The translations under genes were made by a program, and so were the position numbers. A stretch of 64,000 nt of DNA, taken from contig NZ_BSNK01000002.1 of NCBI RefSeq assembly GCF_030159955.1, positions 558,001 through 622,000 of the forward strand, read 5' to 3'. Positions within the stretch are counted from its first letter, which is position 1. Every line of letters starts with the position of its first letter. Shown piece by piece: positions 52,902-61,625 of the stretch. The notes beneath the pieces were generated by a model. The model did no database searches and was not told the DNA's origin. It saw only the letters and a program-made list of their open reading frames with translations. The DNA comes from Algimonas ampicilliniresistens. GTDB lineage: Bacteria; Pseudomonadota; Alphaproteobacteria; Caulobacterales; Maricaulaceae.

Positions 52902-52962
52902 GGGCTTGTGTGGCTCTCAGCGGTGTCCAGAACGCGACGTAAATTGCGGCCCCAGATCATGT

Positions 52963-53919
52963 TTATGGCGCTTGCTCATAGGAAAGCAGGTCGTCCAGTT
53001 CATTCGCGCGATATTTCTCGATCAACGCATAGAGGATCGCTACAGTTTCCGTCGACGGCTCGCCCGTGATTTCCGAGGGTCGGAAGTGAAGCTGAAACGC
53101 TTGGATCACATTGCGGGTTTGCGTGTCTAAAACGCCTGTTTTTTCGATTTTGTATCCATACGCACTCAGCGCCATTTGAACGTTTGTAATAGGAACGGGA
53201 TCGGCCAAGAATCGATTCCAATATTTAATCGCCACATCATCATCGAACCAAGCACCATAGCCGAGCTTATAAAGACGGTGCCATGGGAAGCGCGGACCGG
53301 GATCGATTTTACGATCCGGGGCGATGTCCGAATGGCCAACAATCTGTGTCGGCGTAATGCGTGGATGGCGCTTCAAAATCCCGTCAATGAGGGGAACCAA
53401 TATCTCAATTTGTGACTCCGGAAAGTCGGGGTAAAAACAAAACCGTTTGGCGGACCGGACGTTCAGGGCTGAGCTGCTCTCGGCGCTTGGTGCGTCTGCT
53501 TTGACGCAATAAGTTTGGTTGACGACTTCAATGCCAATGGAGTCATCATTGAGAGCGCTCTTCCCGTTCCAATAGCTGCGCCCGGCATGCCAAGCCCGCT
53601 CTGACTCGGGAACCAATTCATAAACTTCCAGCGTATCCTTCTTGTAGGATGTGTCACTCGGGTCAGGGACCAAGTAATGGGAGCTGACAGAGTTAGATGA
53701 GGGCTTGGTCAGGATGTTGACCGAGTCTTCAAAGTTTGCCGATGTGTGATGAATCACAAGGACGCTGACGCGGCCATTATAATTCTCGGAAGGAATGGTC
53801 TGCGTCGTTCCGGCTGTCGTACTACACGCTGCCATCAAGGGGAGCGCGAGGCAAACAAGAGCTGTTTGAGCGGCGCTTTTACAAGCCTTAAAATAGTCTC
53901 TTCGGCGCTGCGGTTGCAT
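52963..53919 (-). CDS. amiD: N-acetylmuramoyl-L-alanine amidase lipoprotein (AmiD-like)
   Basis: A 318-residue protein with lipobox LMAAC (CLALPLMAACSTT). The Amidase_2 domain has zinc-site motifs VLVIHHTSANFEDSV, ERAWHAGRSYWNG, IGIEVVNQ and QIVGHSDIAPDRKIDPGPRF. A C-terminal peptidoglycan-binding-like domain follows (ALSAYGYKIEKTGVLDTQTR). This is the AmiD layout: an outer-membrane lipoprotein cutting the amide between MurNAc and L-Ala. It opens the leftward operon, 62 bp before the DUF819 gene, and is divergent from the TonB receptor. Cytosolic AmpD lacks both the signal and the second domain. Confidence 0.88.
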   Translation of the reverse strand: MQPQRRRDYFKACKSAAQTALVCLALPLMAACSTTAGTTQTIPSENYNGRVSVLVIHHTSANFEDSVNILTKPSSNSVSSHYLVPDPSDTSYKKDTLEVYELVPESERAWHAGRSYWNGKSALNDDSIGIEVVNQTYCVKADAPSAESSSALNVRSAKRFCFYPDFPESQIEILVPLIDGILKRHPRITPTQIVGHSDIAPDRKIDPGPRFPWHRLYKLGYGAWFDDDVAIKYWNRFLADPVPITNVQMALSAYGYKIEKTGVLDTQTRNVIQAFQLHFRPSEITGEPSTETVAILYALIEKYRANELDDLLSYEQAP

Positions 53920-54100
53920 AAAACTTCATCCTAATGGGGCAAAAACGGACCAAGACGTCTCTAAAACACAATTGGCGATAGGCTCCCGGATGGTTTGAGG
54001 CAATGAAAACCTAACCAGAAAACGCAAAGTGATATTAAAGTGGTGTTACCCGACCGTCGTGTTTTCGTCAAATTATCGCCTATTATCGATAAGTTTCGCA

Positions 54101-54142
54101 AAATTGGTATTTGACAAGGGCTAAAATTTGCCCATACCCTTG
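54101..54142 (+). promoter_or_regulatory. Promoter region of the TonB receptor with TGGTAT half-sites
   Basis: TTGACA at 54111-54116 with a weak -10 around 54133-54139 (CATACCC) forms a candidate promoter 60 bp before the receptor start. TGGTAT (54105-54110) and ATACCC (54134-54139) make inverted half-sites around it. GGGCTAAAATTTGCCC between them is an imperfect palindrome. Similar TGGTAT elements occur beside the amino-sugar genes at 58.2 kb, suggesting the same GntR/HutC regulator. Confidence 0.45.
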
Positions 54143-54194
54143 TTACGGCTTTGTTATGTTTCGGCATAACCGGAAACCAATGGGGAAAAGCATT

Positions 54195-57100
54195 ATGGCT
54201 CAGCGTTCGTCTACATCTATTAAGTCCAATTTGAAGTATAAGGGGCTCGTTACCGGGTTTGTTCTGCTGGCGACATTAGGCGGAATGAGTTCGACGGCAT
54301 TGGCCCAGCAGGCCGGGGCTGTCATCGGTACGGTCACGGAAGCTAGCGGTGTGGTGGCGCCCGGCGTTACGATTGAGGCCCGAAGCCCAGTGCTTCCTGG
54401 TGTACGCACGGCGACGACCGATGAAAATGGTCGCTACCAATTACCGCTTCTGCCACCCGGAGAGTATGAGCTTACATTTACCGACCCAGACGGCACAGTA
54501 ACAACGCGCTCCGTTATGGTTTTGCTGCAGCAACGTATCAATTTTGATGTCGAGTTCAGTAGTGGTGACGAAATCATTGTCCTCGGACAGAAGTTGCTCG
54601 TCGACACAGGCTCTGGGTCATTGAAGAATACGATTGGCGTTCAAGCCATTAACAGCGTCCCAGTTGGTCAAGAATATCGTGACCTACAAAAGCTAATCCC
54701 CGGCGTTCAATATTCGGAAGAGACTATTCGCGGTCCAAGTGCTGGCGCAAGTGGTCAAGACAATGGCTACCAATTTGATGGTGTGGATGTGTCATTGCCA
54801 TTGTTCGGGACACTGTCGGCTGAACCTTCAACGCATGATATTGAGCAAGTGTCTGTCGTTCGCGGTGGTGCCAAAGCGATTGGCTTTAACCGGACGGCTG
54901 GTTTCTTGATCAATACCTCGTCTAAACGGGGTACAAATGAGTTCAAAGGCGAAGTCGGGTATCAAATTCAAAGCTCAGGCATGACCGCTGACAGGAAGCA
55001 GGGCGCTCAGGTCGATCTTGATAGAGAATGGATTACGGCGAATGTCGGCGGTCCTATCTTGAAAGACAAATTATTCTTTTACGGGTCCTATTACCGCCCG
55101 ACAGTCACAGGCGAGAACTCAAGTAACGCTTATGGCCCTGTTGGTGATTTCAAAAGTGTGCGCGATGAGTTCTTCGGCAAGCTGACTGCGGCGCCCACTG
55201 ATAACCTTCTATTTGATGTCAGTTACCGGACGTCTGAACGGAATGGTGAAAATGAAGGTATTGGTGAGTTTGAAGCCGCTACGCTTGGTGAAGGTAGCGA
55301 CGCTAGCCAAGACATCATCATTGCTGAAGGCTCATGGATCATCGATGATAAGAGTAGTTTGAGCTTCAAGTTCACAGATTTCAGCTTCGAAACTGCAGGT
55401 GGGCCTGATACCCTATTTGATCTCACAATTGGTGCGAATGATCCACTGCCTGTTGGGAACCTTGGCGCTATTGGACGTCTGAATGTTCCGAGCTTCAGGA
55501 CGGGGACCTTAACGCCAGAAGATATTGCCTTTAACACCTTCATCACGCCCATCGTTAATCAGTTTAGCTATGATCCAACAACGGGCGGCGGGGCCGTCGG
55601 TGGTGCGACAACCATTAACAGTCAGGACTTTTACCGGACGAATTTTGAAATTGCATACGACCGCACTTTTGAAATTGGCGGATTGTTTCATGACATCCAT
55701 ATTGGCTACCAACATCAAGAAGTTGAAGAGATCCTAGCGCGTACCTCTAATGGTTACGGGGCTATTTCGGTGCTGGGGGGCGACTCATTTGCATCGGACG
55801 GCGTGACGCCCGTCTTCTACCAAGCACGGCTTAGCCAAACGAGTATTCAAGGGGGCGGCGGTACATTGGCCCCGCCATCCATCGATTCCCGTTCTATTCT
55901 TCAGAGCATCGAGATCAATGATACGATCGAGTATGATAAATGGACGTTCGACGTTGGTGTTATGATCAGTAAAGATATTTTGTACGGTCAAGGCTTACGC
56001 GAAGTATCTGGCAATCTCTCCGGCTTTGAATTGGCACCCGGTAACGAGTACAAAATGTACACGGTGGATTGGGAAGACATGATCCAACCTCGCCTTGGCA
56101 TCCGTTACGATTGGACAGACCGAGATACGGTCTATGCAAACTTTGCTAAGTATAATGCACCAGCATCATCACTCGCTCGGGCCGCGTCTTGGGACCGGAA
56201 CTTAAACCGCGATATTCGTATCAACTATGACCAGAATGGTAACTTCATCGAAATTGACCCAGTTCGGTCATCATCCGGTAAGTTCTTCCAAGATGATCTT
56301 AAGCCTCGTTACACCAACGAATATTTGGTTGGGTGGGACAAGCAGGTCAATGAAGATCTGACGATGCGCCTTCACGCGCGTCACCGTTACTCATCCAACT
56401 TCTGGGAAGACACGCCTAACAATGCGCGTCTGAGCCCATTTGCGCCTTCTGAAATTCAACAGCTAGGCTTGTATATTCCGAACTTGGCCGACGTTCGCGC
56501 CGAAATCGGTGGGTCCAGCTATGTCATTGCGCAACTGGACACAGCCTACACCAAATATTGGGAAGCAGGCCTAGAGGCTCAGTACAGTGCCGATAATTGG
56601 TATTTGCAGGGTTCTTACGTGTGGTCGAGCTATCGCGGTAACTTTGACCAGGACAACACGTCCAGTGTGAATGACGCCAACCGCTTTATCGGTTCATCCA
56701 GTATTGCTGATGGCGTTGGCCGCCAGCCATGGAACAATAAAGAAGGTAAGCTTCGCGGCGATCGTCCGCACCAGTTGAAAGTTTACGGCTATTATGACCT
56801 GCCTTGGAATGGTCGCGCCGGTTTCTACACGGCATGGCAGTCAGGCCAACCATGGGAAGCTTGGAGCAATTTGGCCTATCGTCCACCAGCAGGCGGCGGT
56901 GTTGCTCTCTTGCCAGGGTCTCCCGGCTATTACTTTGGCGGCAGCAGTACGATCCGTTATTCGGAACCTGCAGGGTCCAATCGTTCGGATAGCCACTTCC
57001 AGTTTGATCTCAGCTACACTCAGAACTTTGAAATTCTGAACGGTAAGAATATCGAACTTCGGGCGGATTTGTTCAATGTGTTCAACACTCAAACCGGGTA

Positions 57101-57197
57101 TAATATTAACCCGTTTGAGAGCAGCAGCACATTCGGTGACCCGCGTAGTTACTTCAATCCACGCCGTTTACAGCTCTCAGCGACAGCCTCATTCTAA
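54195..57197 (+). CDS. TonB-dependent receptor with N-terminal carboxypeptidase-like domain
   Basis: A 1000-residue outer-membrane receptor. The ATG at 54195 (after GGGGAAAAG) starts a signal peptide (LVTGFVLLATLGGMSSTALA). A carboxypeptidase-regulatory-like beta domain follows (GVVAPGVTIEARSPVLPGVR through QLPLLPPGEYELTF). The plug (IGVQAINSVPVGQEYRDLQK) and a 22-strand-type barrel end in RLQLSATASF with terminal Phe. Receptors of this large, OmpA/Oar-like class take up glycans, peptides or siderophores. Location next to AmiD and the nag/mur genes points to peptidoglycan fragments or GlcNAc oligomers. A strong terminator follows. Confidence 0.88.
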   Translation: MAQRSSTSIKSNLKYKGLVTGFVLLATLGGMSSTALAQQAGAVIGTVTEASGVVAPGVTIEARSPVLPGVRTATTDENGRYQLPLLPPGEYELTFTDPDGTVTTRSVMVLLQQRINFDVEFSSGDEIIVLGQKLLVDTGSGSLKNTIGVQAINSVPVGQEYRDLQKLIPGVQYSEETIRGPSAGASGQDNGYQFDGVDVSLPLFGTLSAEPSTHDIEQVSVVRGGAKAIGFNRTAGFLINTSSKRGTNEFKGEVGYQIQSSGMTADRKQGAQVDLDREWITANVGGPILKDKLFFYGSYYRPTVTGENSSNAYGPVGDFKSVRDEFFGKLTAAPTDNLLFDVSYRTSERNGENEGIGEFEAATLGEGSDASQDIIIAEGSWIIDDKSSLSFKFTDFSFETAGGPDTLFDLTIGANDPLPVGNLGAIGRLNVPSFRTGTLTPEDIAFNTFITPIVNQFSYDPTTGGGAVGGATTINSQDFYRTNFEIAYDRTFEIGGLFHDIHIGYQHQEVEEILARTSNGYGAISVLGGDSFASDGVTPVFYQARLSQTSIQGGGGTLAPPSIDSRSILQSIEINDTIEYDKWTFDVGVMISKDILYGQGLREVSGNLSGFELAPGNEYKMYTVDWEDMIQPRLGIRYDWTDRDTVYANFAKYNAPASSLARAASWDRNLNRDIRINYDQNGNFIEIDPVRSSSGKFFQDDLKPRYTNEYLVGWDKQVNEDLTMRLHARHRYSSNFWEDTPNNARLSPFAPSEIQQLGLYIPNLADVRAEIGGSSYVIAQLDTAYTKYWEAGLEAQYSADNWYLQGSYVWSSYRGNFDQDNTSSVNDANRFIGSSSIADGVGRQPWNNKEGKLRGDRPHQLKVYGYYDLPWNGRAGFYTAWQSGQPWEAWSNLAYRPPAGGGVALLPGSPGYYFGGSSTIRYSEPAGSNRSDSHFQFDLSYTQNFEILNGKNIELRADLFNVFNTQTGYNINPFESSSTFGDPRSYFNPRRLQLSATASF

Positions 57198-57221
57198 GAG
57201 GCTAAGCTAGCGAATATTATA

Positions 57222-57250
57222 AGCCCGCCTTTCCGAGGCGGGCTTTTTTT
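57222..57250 (+). terminator. Rho-independent terminator after the TonB receptor
   Basis: AGCCCGCCT (57222-57230) and AGGCGGGCT (57236-57244) form a perfect 9-bp GC-rich stem with loop TTCCG, followed by a run of T to 57250. It separates the receptor from the convergent kinase gene and could act on transcripts from both sides. Confidence 0.92.
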
Positions 57251-57283
57251 ATACGGCAATTGGACTTAAAATCGGCGCGGATG

Positions 57284-58150
57284 TTAGCCGTGGCTGGTGA
57301 CGTTACGCGCTACCCATAAGGCTCCGTCCAACGCATCCCCCTTTGCCGGACTAAGTTTCAAACGAATATCCGGGGACATCCAAGGTTCGACACGTTGGGC
57401 CAGTCCTCCGACGAGCGTAACGCGCGGCACGTCAAACCCGAATAAGGCACGGACCATAATTTCAATATGCCAGGCGGCATGGGACGTAATCAGTCGCCCA
57501 TGATAATCACCCGCCTCGGCCGCGTTAACGACCTCGGGTGCCATCGTCGCATATTCAGTCGCTGTGGCGCTATCCATCCAATTGACGATGGCTTGGGTAT
57601 CGCGATCGAACTTCTCAAAGACCGAACGCGTGAGGTCCGAGTGCTCTAACCGTCCGTCCGATGCACGCAGTGTAATGCGGATCGCCTGAAGGCCGATATA
57701 AGCCCCGCTTCCTTCATCTGAAATTGGGAAGCCATATCCGCCAACGCGAATATCTTTTTCCTTCACACGAGCGATGCCAATGCTGCCGGTGCCGATGATG
57801 ACGATCCCCCCATCGCCGCCGGCATGCGCACCAATATTGGCGATCCGGGCATCATTGACGATTATGGTGTTCTGGAACGGGAAGGGTTGAGCCTCTAATT
57901 TCTCCAACCCACCCGGACGCCCTAGGCCGGCGACGCCCAATCCGGCCCGAATGGTCGCGACTTGATCGGATGACAGACCAGCGCTTTCAATGGCTTGCGC
58001 GTAAGCGTCTGAGATTGAGGCAAAAACCTTGGGGGTTCCCATGCGAATATTGCCCGGACCCGAAACGCCCTCGCCAATGGTCGCGCCTGTTCTATCCGTA
58101 AGCCGCGCTTTCGTTTTCGTGCCGCCAGCGTCAATTCCTAAGAAGTACAT
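57284..58150 (-). CDS. BadF/BadG-family amino-sugar kinase
   Basis: A 288-residue ASKHA kinase. The phosphate-1 motif is FLGIDAGGTKTKARLTD, the connecting motif is NDARIANIGAHAGGDGGIVI then IGTGSIG, and the adenosine motif is RVTLVGGLAQRV. This is the BadF/BcrA-type architecture shared by GlcNAc kinase, glucosamine kinase GspK and the clostridial MurK that phosphorylates both GlcNAc and MurNAc. MurQ in the same locus needs MurNAc-6-phosphate and NagA needs GlcNAc-6-phosphate. This is the only sugar kinase visible here, so it may serve both. It is divergent from the NagB-II gene. Confidence 0.85.
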   Translation of the reverse strand: MYFLGIDAGGTKTKARLTDRTGATIGEGVSGPGNIRMGTPKVFASISDAYAQAIESAGLSSDQVATIRAGLGVAGLGRPGGLEKLEAQPFPFQNTIIVNDARIANIGAHAGGDGGIVIIGTGSIGIARVKEKDIRVGGYGFPISDEGSGAYIGLQAIRITLRASDGRLEHSDLTRSVFEKFDRDTQAIVNWMDSATATEYATMAPEVVNAAEAGDYHGRLITSHAAWHIEIMVRALFGFDVPRVTLVGGLAQRVEPWMSPDIRLKLSPAKGDALDGALWVARNVTSHG

Positions 58151-58176
58151 TCACACGACCTTACGGTTATCGAGAT

Positions 58177-58280
58177 ATACCATTTATCACGCAAACGACA
58201 TTTGCCGACAATGGTATTGTTATGCTCGACTGTAGAGACGCATAAATGGCTGAAACATAATGACTTGCCAAGAGTGGTAT
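58177..58280. promoter_or_regulatory. Divergent kinase/nag regulatory region with TGGTAT sites
   Basis: Between the kinase start (58150) and the NagB-II start (58324) lie ATACCAT (58177-58183), ATGGTAT (58211-58217, inverted to the first) and TGGTAT within GTGGTATTACATTGG (58275-58280). GntR/HutC regulators of NagR type bind palindromes built from TGGTAT-like halves. The GntR gene at 60536 is the natural candidate; binding is inferred. Confidence 0.5.
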
Positions 58281-58323
58281 TACATTGGCATTGATGTGTT
58301 CAAGAGGTATGCTGGTAGGTGAT

Positions 58324-59364
58324 ATGATTCACTTAATTGAAGACCAAACCGCTATGTTTAAGGAAGCTGGGAGCGCCCCAGCGAGAGTTGAAACTCAGCT
58401 CGACCTCAATCAAAATAGCCTGCACCGTCTCGGCCAAAGACTGCGCCAGAATTGCCCAAAATTTGTAATGATCTGTGCCAGAGGCAGTTCGTCCCATGCC
58501 GGCATTTACGCGCGCTATATGATTGAAACGCGACTCGGAATTCCTGTTCTGCCAGTGGCGCCGTCCCTGAGTTCAATCTTTGCCGTGAAGCAAGATTTAG
58601 ACGGCGTCTTGTTTTTAGCCATATCTCAATCTGGCCAAAGCCCGGACATTCTTTCGGCCGCACAGGCCGCAAAAAATGGCGGTGCTTTTGTTGTCGCCAT
58701 CGTCAATGATGAACATTCGCCCCTCGCCCAATTAGCGGAGATGGTTGTCCCGCTTCATGCTGAACTGGAAACCAGTGTGGCCGCCACAAAAACCTTCATT
58801 TGTACTCTGTCTGCTATCGCGCAGATGGTCGCTGAATGGGCGCAACTCGACAGTCTCACTACGGGTCTTCATAGTTTACCCGGCCAGTTAGAGGGGGCGT
58901 TTGACATGACATGGGACGAGGCGGTTGAAGCTCTAAAAGAAACGCAGTCCCTATTCACGATCAGCCGGGGCCTAGGTCTGTGCATTGCCAAAGAAGCCGC
59001 TCTTAAATTTAAAGAAACCTGCTGCCTGCACGCTGAAGCTTTTAGCGCGGCCGAAGTTCGGCATGGGCCGATCGCCCTGGTCAAAGACAACTTTCCGGTG
59101 ATTATATTTTCGACGGGGGATGAAACACAAGCGAGCATTGATGCTGTCACACAATCCGTCACATCTCGCTCGACGAAGATCTTTGTAACGGGGAGGGCCG
59201 ACAAAGGTGCGCGCTTGCTTTCCACGGTTTCAAGTGAAGTTCCAGAGCTTAGGCCCATTCTGGCGATCCAATCCTTTTACCGTTTCATCAACGCCCTGTC
59301 CCTGAGCCGTGGTCTGAACCCGGATGCGCCGGACCATCTAAAAAAAATCACAGAGACTCTGTAG
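58324..59364 (+). CDS. SIS-domain glucosamine-6-phosphate deaminase (NagB-II type)
   Basis: A 346-residue protein with two SIS sugar-phosphate domains and no glutaminase domain. It resembles the C-terminal half of GlmS and the NagB-II deaminases. Motifs are ICARGSSSHAGIYARYM, LFLAISQSGQSPDIL and LETSVAATKTFICTL. Later come LKFKETCCLHAEAFSAAEVR and HGPIALV, and the sequence closes with DAPDHLKKITETL. It would convert glucosamine-6-phosphate to fructose-6-phosphate and ammonia. The ATG at 58324 is preferred because homologues begin near there; three starts lie upstream in frame. Its TAG overlaps the GTG of nagA. Confidence 0.87.
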   Translation: MIHLIEDQTAMFKEAGSAPARVETQLDLNQNSLHRLGQRLRQNCPKFVMICARGSSSHAGIYARYMIETRLGIPVLPVAPSLSSIFAVKQDLDGVLFLAISQSGQSPDILSAAQAAKNGGAFVVAIVNDEHSPLAQLAEMVVPLHAELETSVAATKTFICTLSAIAQMVAEWAQLDSLTTGLHSLPGQLEGAFDMTWDEAVEALKETQSLFTISRGLGLCIAKEAALKFKETCCLHAEAFSAAEVRHGPIALVKDNFPVIIFSTGDETQASIDAVTQSVTSRSTKIFVTGRADKGARLLSTVSSEVPELRPILAIQSFYRFINALSLSRGLNPDAPDHLKKITETL

Positions 59365-60503
59365 TGAAGACCGCTCTGATCAACGCCAATGTCTTGACGA
59401 CAGACGGTTTCAAAGACCGACAGAGCGTATTGATCAATGCCGGGAAAATCGTCGGTATCTATGATGATGAAACATGTCCGACGGGGGCCGACACAACGCA
59501 AGATATGGGCGGCAACATGCTGCTCCCTGGGTTTCTTGACTTACAAGTGAATGGCGGTGGGGGCGTCCTATTTAACGACAGTCCAACCGTTGAGGGCATT
59601 CGCGCCATCGGCAAAGCGCACCGCGCCTTTGGTACAACGGCTTTCCTTCCAACGCTTATCAGTGATGATCATGCGGTCATGGCGGCGGCTATTGGTGCCG
59701 TTGATGCCGCTATCGCCGAAGGCGTTCCCGGCGTGGTTGGCCTTCATTTAGAGGGTCCCTTTTTGAACGCCGAGCGGCGAGGCGTGCATGATTCGTCAAA
59801 ATTCGGATCGATTGGCGAGCGTGATATCCATCTAATGTCGAGCTTGAAGCGCGGCAAAACGCTTGTGACTCTTGCCCCTGAAAAAACGACTCCAGACGCC
59901 ATCAAGTCCCTGACCGATCGTGGTGTCATCGTTGCAGCGGGCCACACACAAGCCAGCTATGATCAAACCCGAGAAGCTTTGGACGCTGGGTTGACGGGGT
60001 TTACACATTTATTCAACGCCATGAAGCCGATGCAAAGTCGAGACCCGGGAATTATTGCCGCTGCGCTCGAAGATAATCGCGCTTGGTGCGGGATTATTGC
60101 GGATGGACATCATGTGCATCCGGCTATGTTAAGATTGGCGCTCAGAGCCAAGATTGGCGAACAAATTTTTCTCGTGACAGATGCCATGCCGAGCGTTGGT
60201 TCCAAGGATAAACAGTTCTCACTGGGCGATCTTAACGTCGAGGTGGTGGACGGGAAATGTGTCACGACATCCGGGACATTAGCCGGGTCCGATTTAGACA
60301 TGCTTAGCGCGGTTCGTAACGCGCAAAACTTTCTAAATATATCCTTGGAGCGGGCCGTGGGTATGGCGAGCCGAATTCCGGCAAAGTTTATGGGGCTTGG
60401 CGATCAGATGGGGGATATCAAAGTTGGCCAGCAGGCGAACCTTGTCCTGATTAATAAAAATCTTGATGTTGAAGAGACTTGGATAAACGGCGTCTCAGCC
60501 TAA
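59364..60503 (+). CDS. nagA: N-acetylglucosamine-6-phosphate deacetylase
   Basis: A 379-residue amidohydrolase with GTG start one base into the upstream stop. Family motifs are LLPGFLDLQVNGGGGVLF, VVGLHLEGPFLNAERRGVHD, VIVAAGHTQASYDQTREALD and GFTHLFNAMKPMQSRDPG, with IIADGHHVHPAML and LVTDAMPSVG carrying the remaining metal and catalytic residues. It removes acetate from GlcNAc-6-phosphate, giving the substrate of the preceding deaminase. It is convergent with the GntR regulator 32 bp downstream. Confidence 0.93.
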   Translation: MKTALINANVLTTDGFKDRQSVLINAGKIVGIYDDETCPTGADTTQDMGGNMLLPGFLDLQVNGGGGVLFNDSPTVEGIRAIGKAHRAFGTTAFLPTLISDDHAVMAAAIGAVDAAIAEGVPGVVGLHLEGPFLNAERRGVHDSSKFGSIGERDIHLMSSLKRGKTLVTLAPEKTTPDAIKSLTDRGVIVAAGHTQASYDQTREALDAGLTGFTHLFNAMKPMQSRDPGIIAAALEDNRAWCGIIADGHHVHPAMLRLALRAKIGEQIFLVTDAMPSVGSKDKQFSLGDLNVEVVDGKCVTTSGTLAGSDLDMLSAVRNAQNFLNISLERAVGMASRIPAKFMGLGDQMGDIKVGQQANLVLINKNLDVEETWINGVSA

Positions 60504-60535
60504 CACGGTTGAGCTATTTTGAACGAGAGGGCGGT

Positions 60536-61270
60536 TTAGTTGAGCTGCTTATTGCCTAGGTCCATGACAATATCATATTTATCGCCATGATAAGCGGACC
60601 GTGTTAGCTCAACAGGGGTTCCGTCTTGTAAAAAGGACCGGCGTTCAATGCGAAGGACTTCGCTAAATTCTTCGACGGCCAGCAAACCTGCTTCTGTCGG
60701 GTTCGCCAGAGACGCCCTGACTTTCTGAGTGCCTTTAACGGGACGGTTGCCCTTCATTTCCAGCGCTTGATAGAGAGACTCTTTAATGTCGTCGATGTCA
60801 GGTAAGAGTCGGGCTGGAACGACCGCATGTTCAATGGCGACCGGTTGGTTCTCAACTTGGCGAACCCGGCCAAGCCGAACGACTTTATCATCTTCCGCTA
60901 TTTGTAAGATAGCTGCCTCTTCCGTGGTGGGCGTCCCGTAGGCTTTAACGATCCAGATCGCTTGCGGGTTATGCCCCTTGGTCTGAGCGTTGCTTGTAAA
61001 TCCATTGAGACTCGATCCGAGATGTTCAATGCGTGGCAGAACATAGGTCCCAGATCCGTGTCTGCGTTCAACAACCCTATTGGCGACTAAAACATCGAGC
61101 GCTTTACGGATCGTGACGCGGGACACGCCGGTAATCTGGCACAGCTCTCGCTCAGACGGGAGGGCCTCGCCGGCTTCCGTATCGCCATTTGTGATTAAGG
61201 CCCGAATTTTCTTTGCGATTTGCAGGTAATGCGGAGTCGCAACAGATTTATCAGGGCTAATATTGATCAC
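60536..61270 (-). CDS. GntR-family (HutC/NagR-type) regulator
   Basis: A 244-residue regulator, GTG start. The winged helix occupies residues 12-80 (EALPSERELCQITGVSRVTI, RKALDVLVANRVVERRHGSG). The C-terminal UTRA ligand domain contains VKAYGTPTTEEAAILQIAED and RQVENQPVAIEHAVVPARLL, the typical start of the HutC/NagR subgroup. These sense sugar phosphates such as GlcNAc-6-phosphate. Gene order (beside nagA) makes it the repressor of the amino-sugar genes; TGGTAT-type sites near the receptor and kinase fit. Confidence 0.88.
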   Translation of the reverse strand: MINISPDKSVATPHYLQIAKKIRALITNGDTEAGEALPSERELCQITGVSRVTIRKALDVLVANRVVERRHGSGTYVLPRIEHLGSSLNGFTSNAQTKGHNPQAIWIVKAYGTPTTEEAAILQIAEDDKVVRLGRVRQVENQPVAIEHAVVPARLLPDIDDIKESLYQALEMKGNRPVKGTQKVRASLANPTEAGLLAVEEFSEVLRIERRSFLQDGTPVELTRSAYHGDKYDIVMDLGNKQLN

Positions 61271-61625
61271 GTTTGGTCTGTTAGCCTTACCTTGTTGTTC
61301 GATACGGTATTTAGAGCAAACGTATTGGTTCTAAAGACAGTGAACGCTATCACTTATATGGCGGTGTGGAAAGTCAGCTGCAAAGATCATAAGTCGATTA
61401 ATATTGCCGCGGCAGACCTGTAATTCTCGAATAAAGCTCCGGATATTCCATTGCCTTAGAAAACAAAATCCCTCTCAAAAGCCACACACGAAAACATCAT
61501 GGCCATGTGTCCAGTCTAGGTGAAGCTAAGAAGATAAATAGGTCGACATCAAGGCCGACAAACAGACATGGTTTTGACTCCGGTAATGATCTTACGCAGC
61601 TTCAAGACTGACTATGGTGAGAGAT
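61271..61625. other. Intergenic region, no gene seen
   Basis: About 355 bp upstream of the GntR gene and downstream of murQ. GATACGGTATTTAGAG and CGTATTGG near 61298-61328 resemble the TGGTAT elements elsewhere in the locus and may be an auto-regulatory site. No frame here resembles a protein, and no terminator-like stem was found after murQ. Confidence 0.4.
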
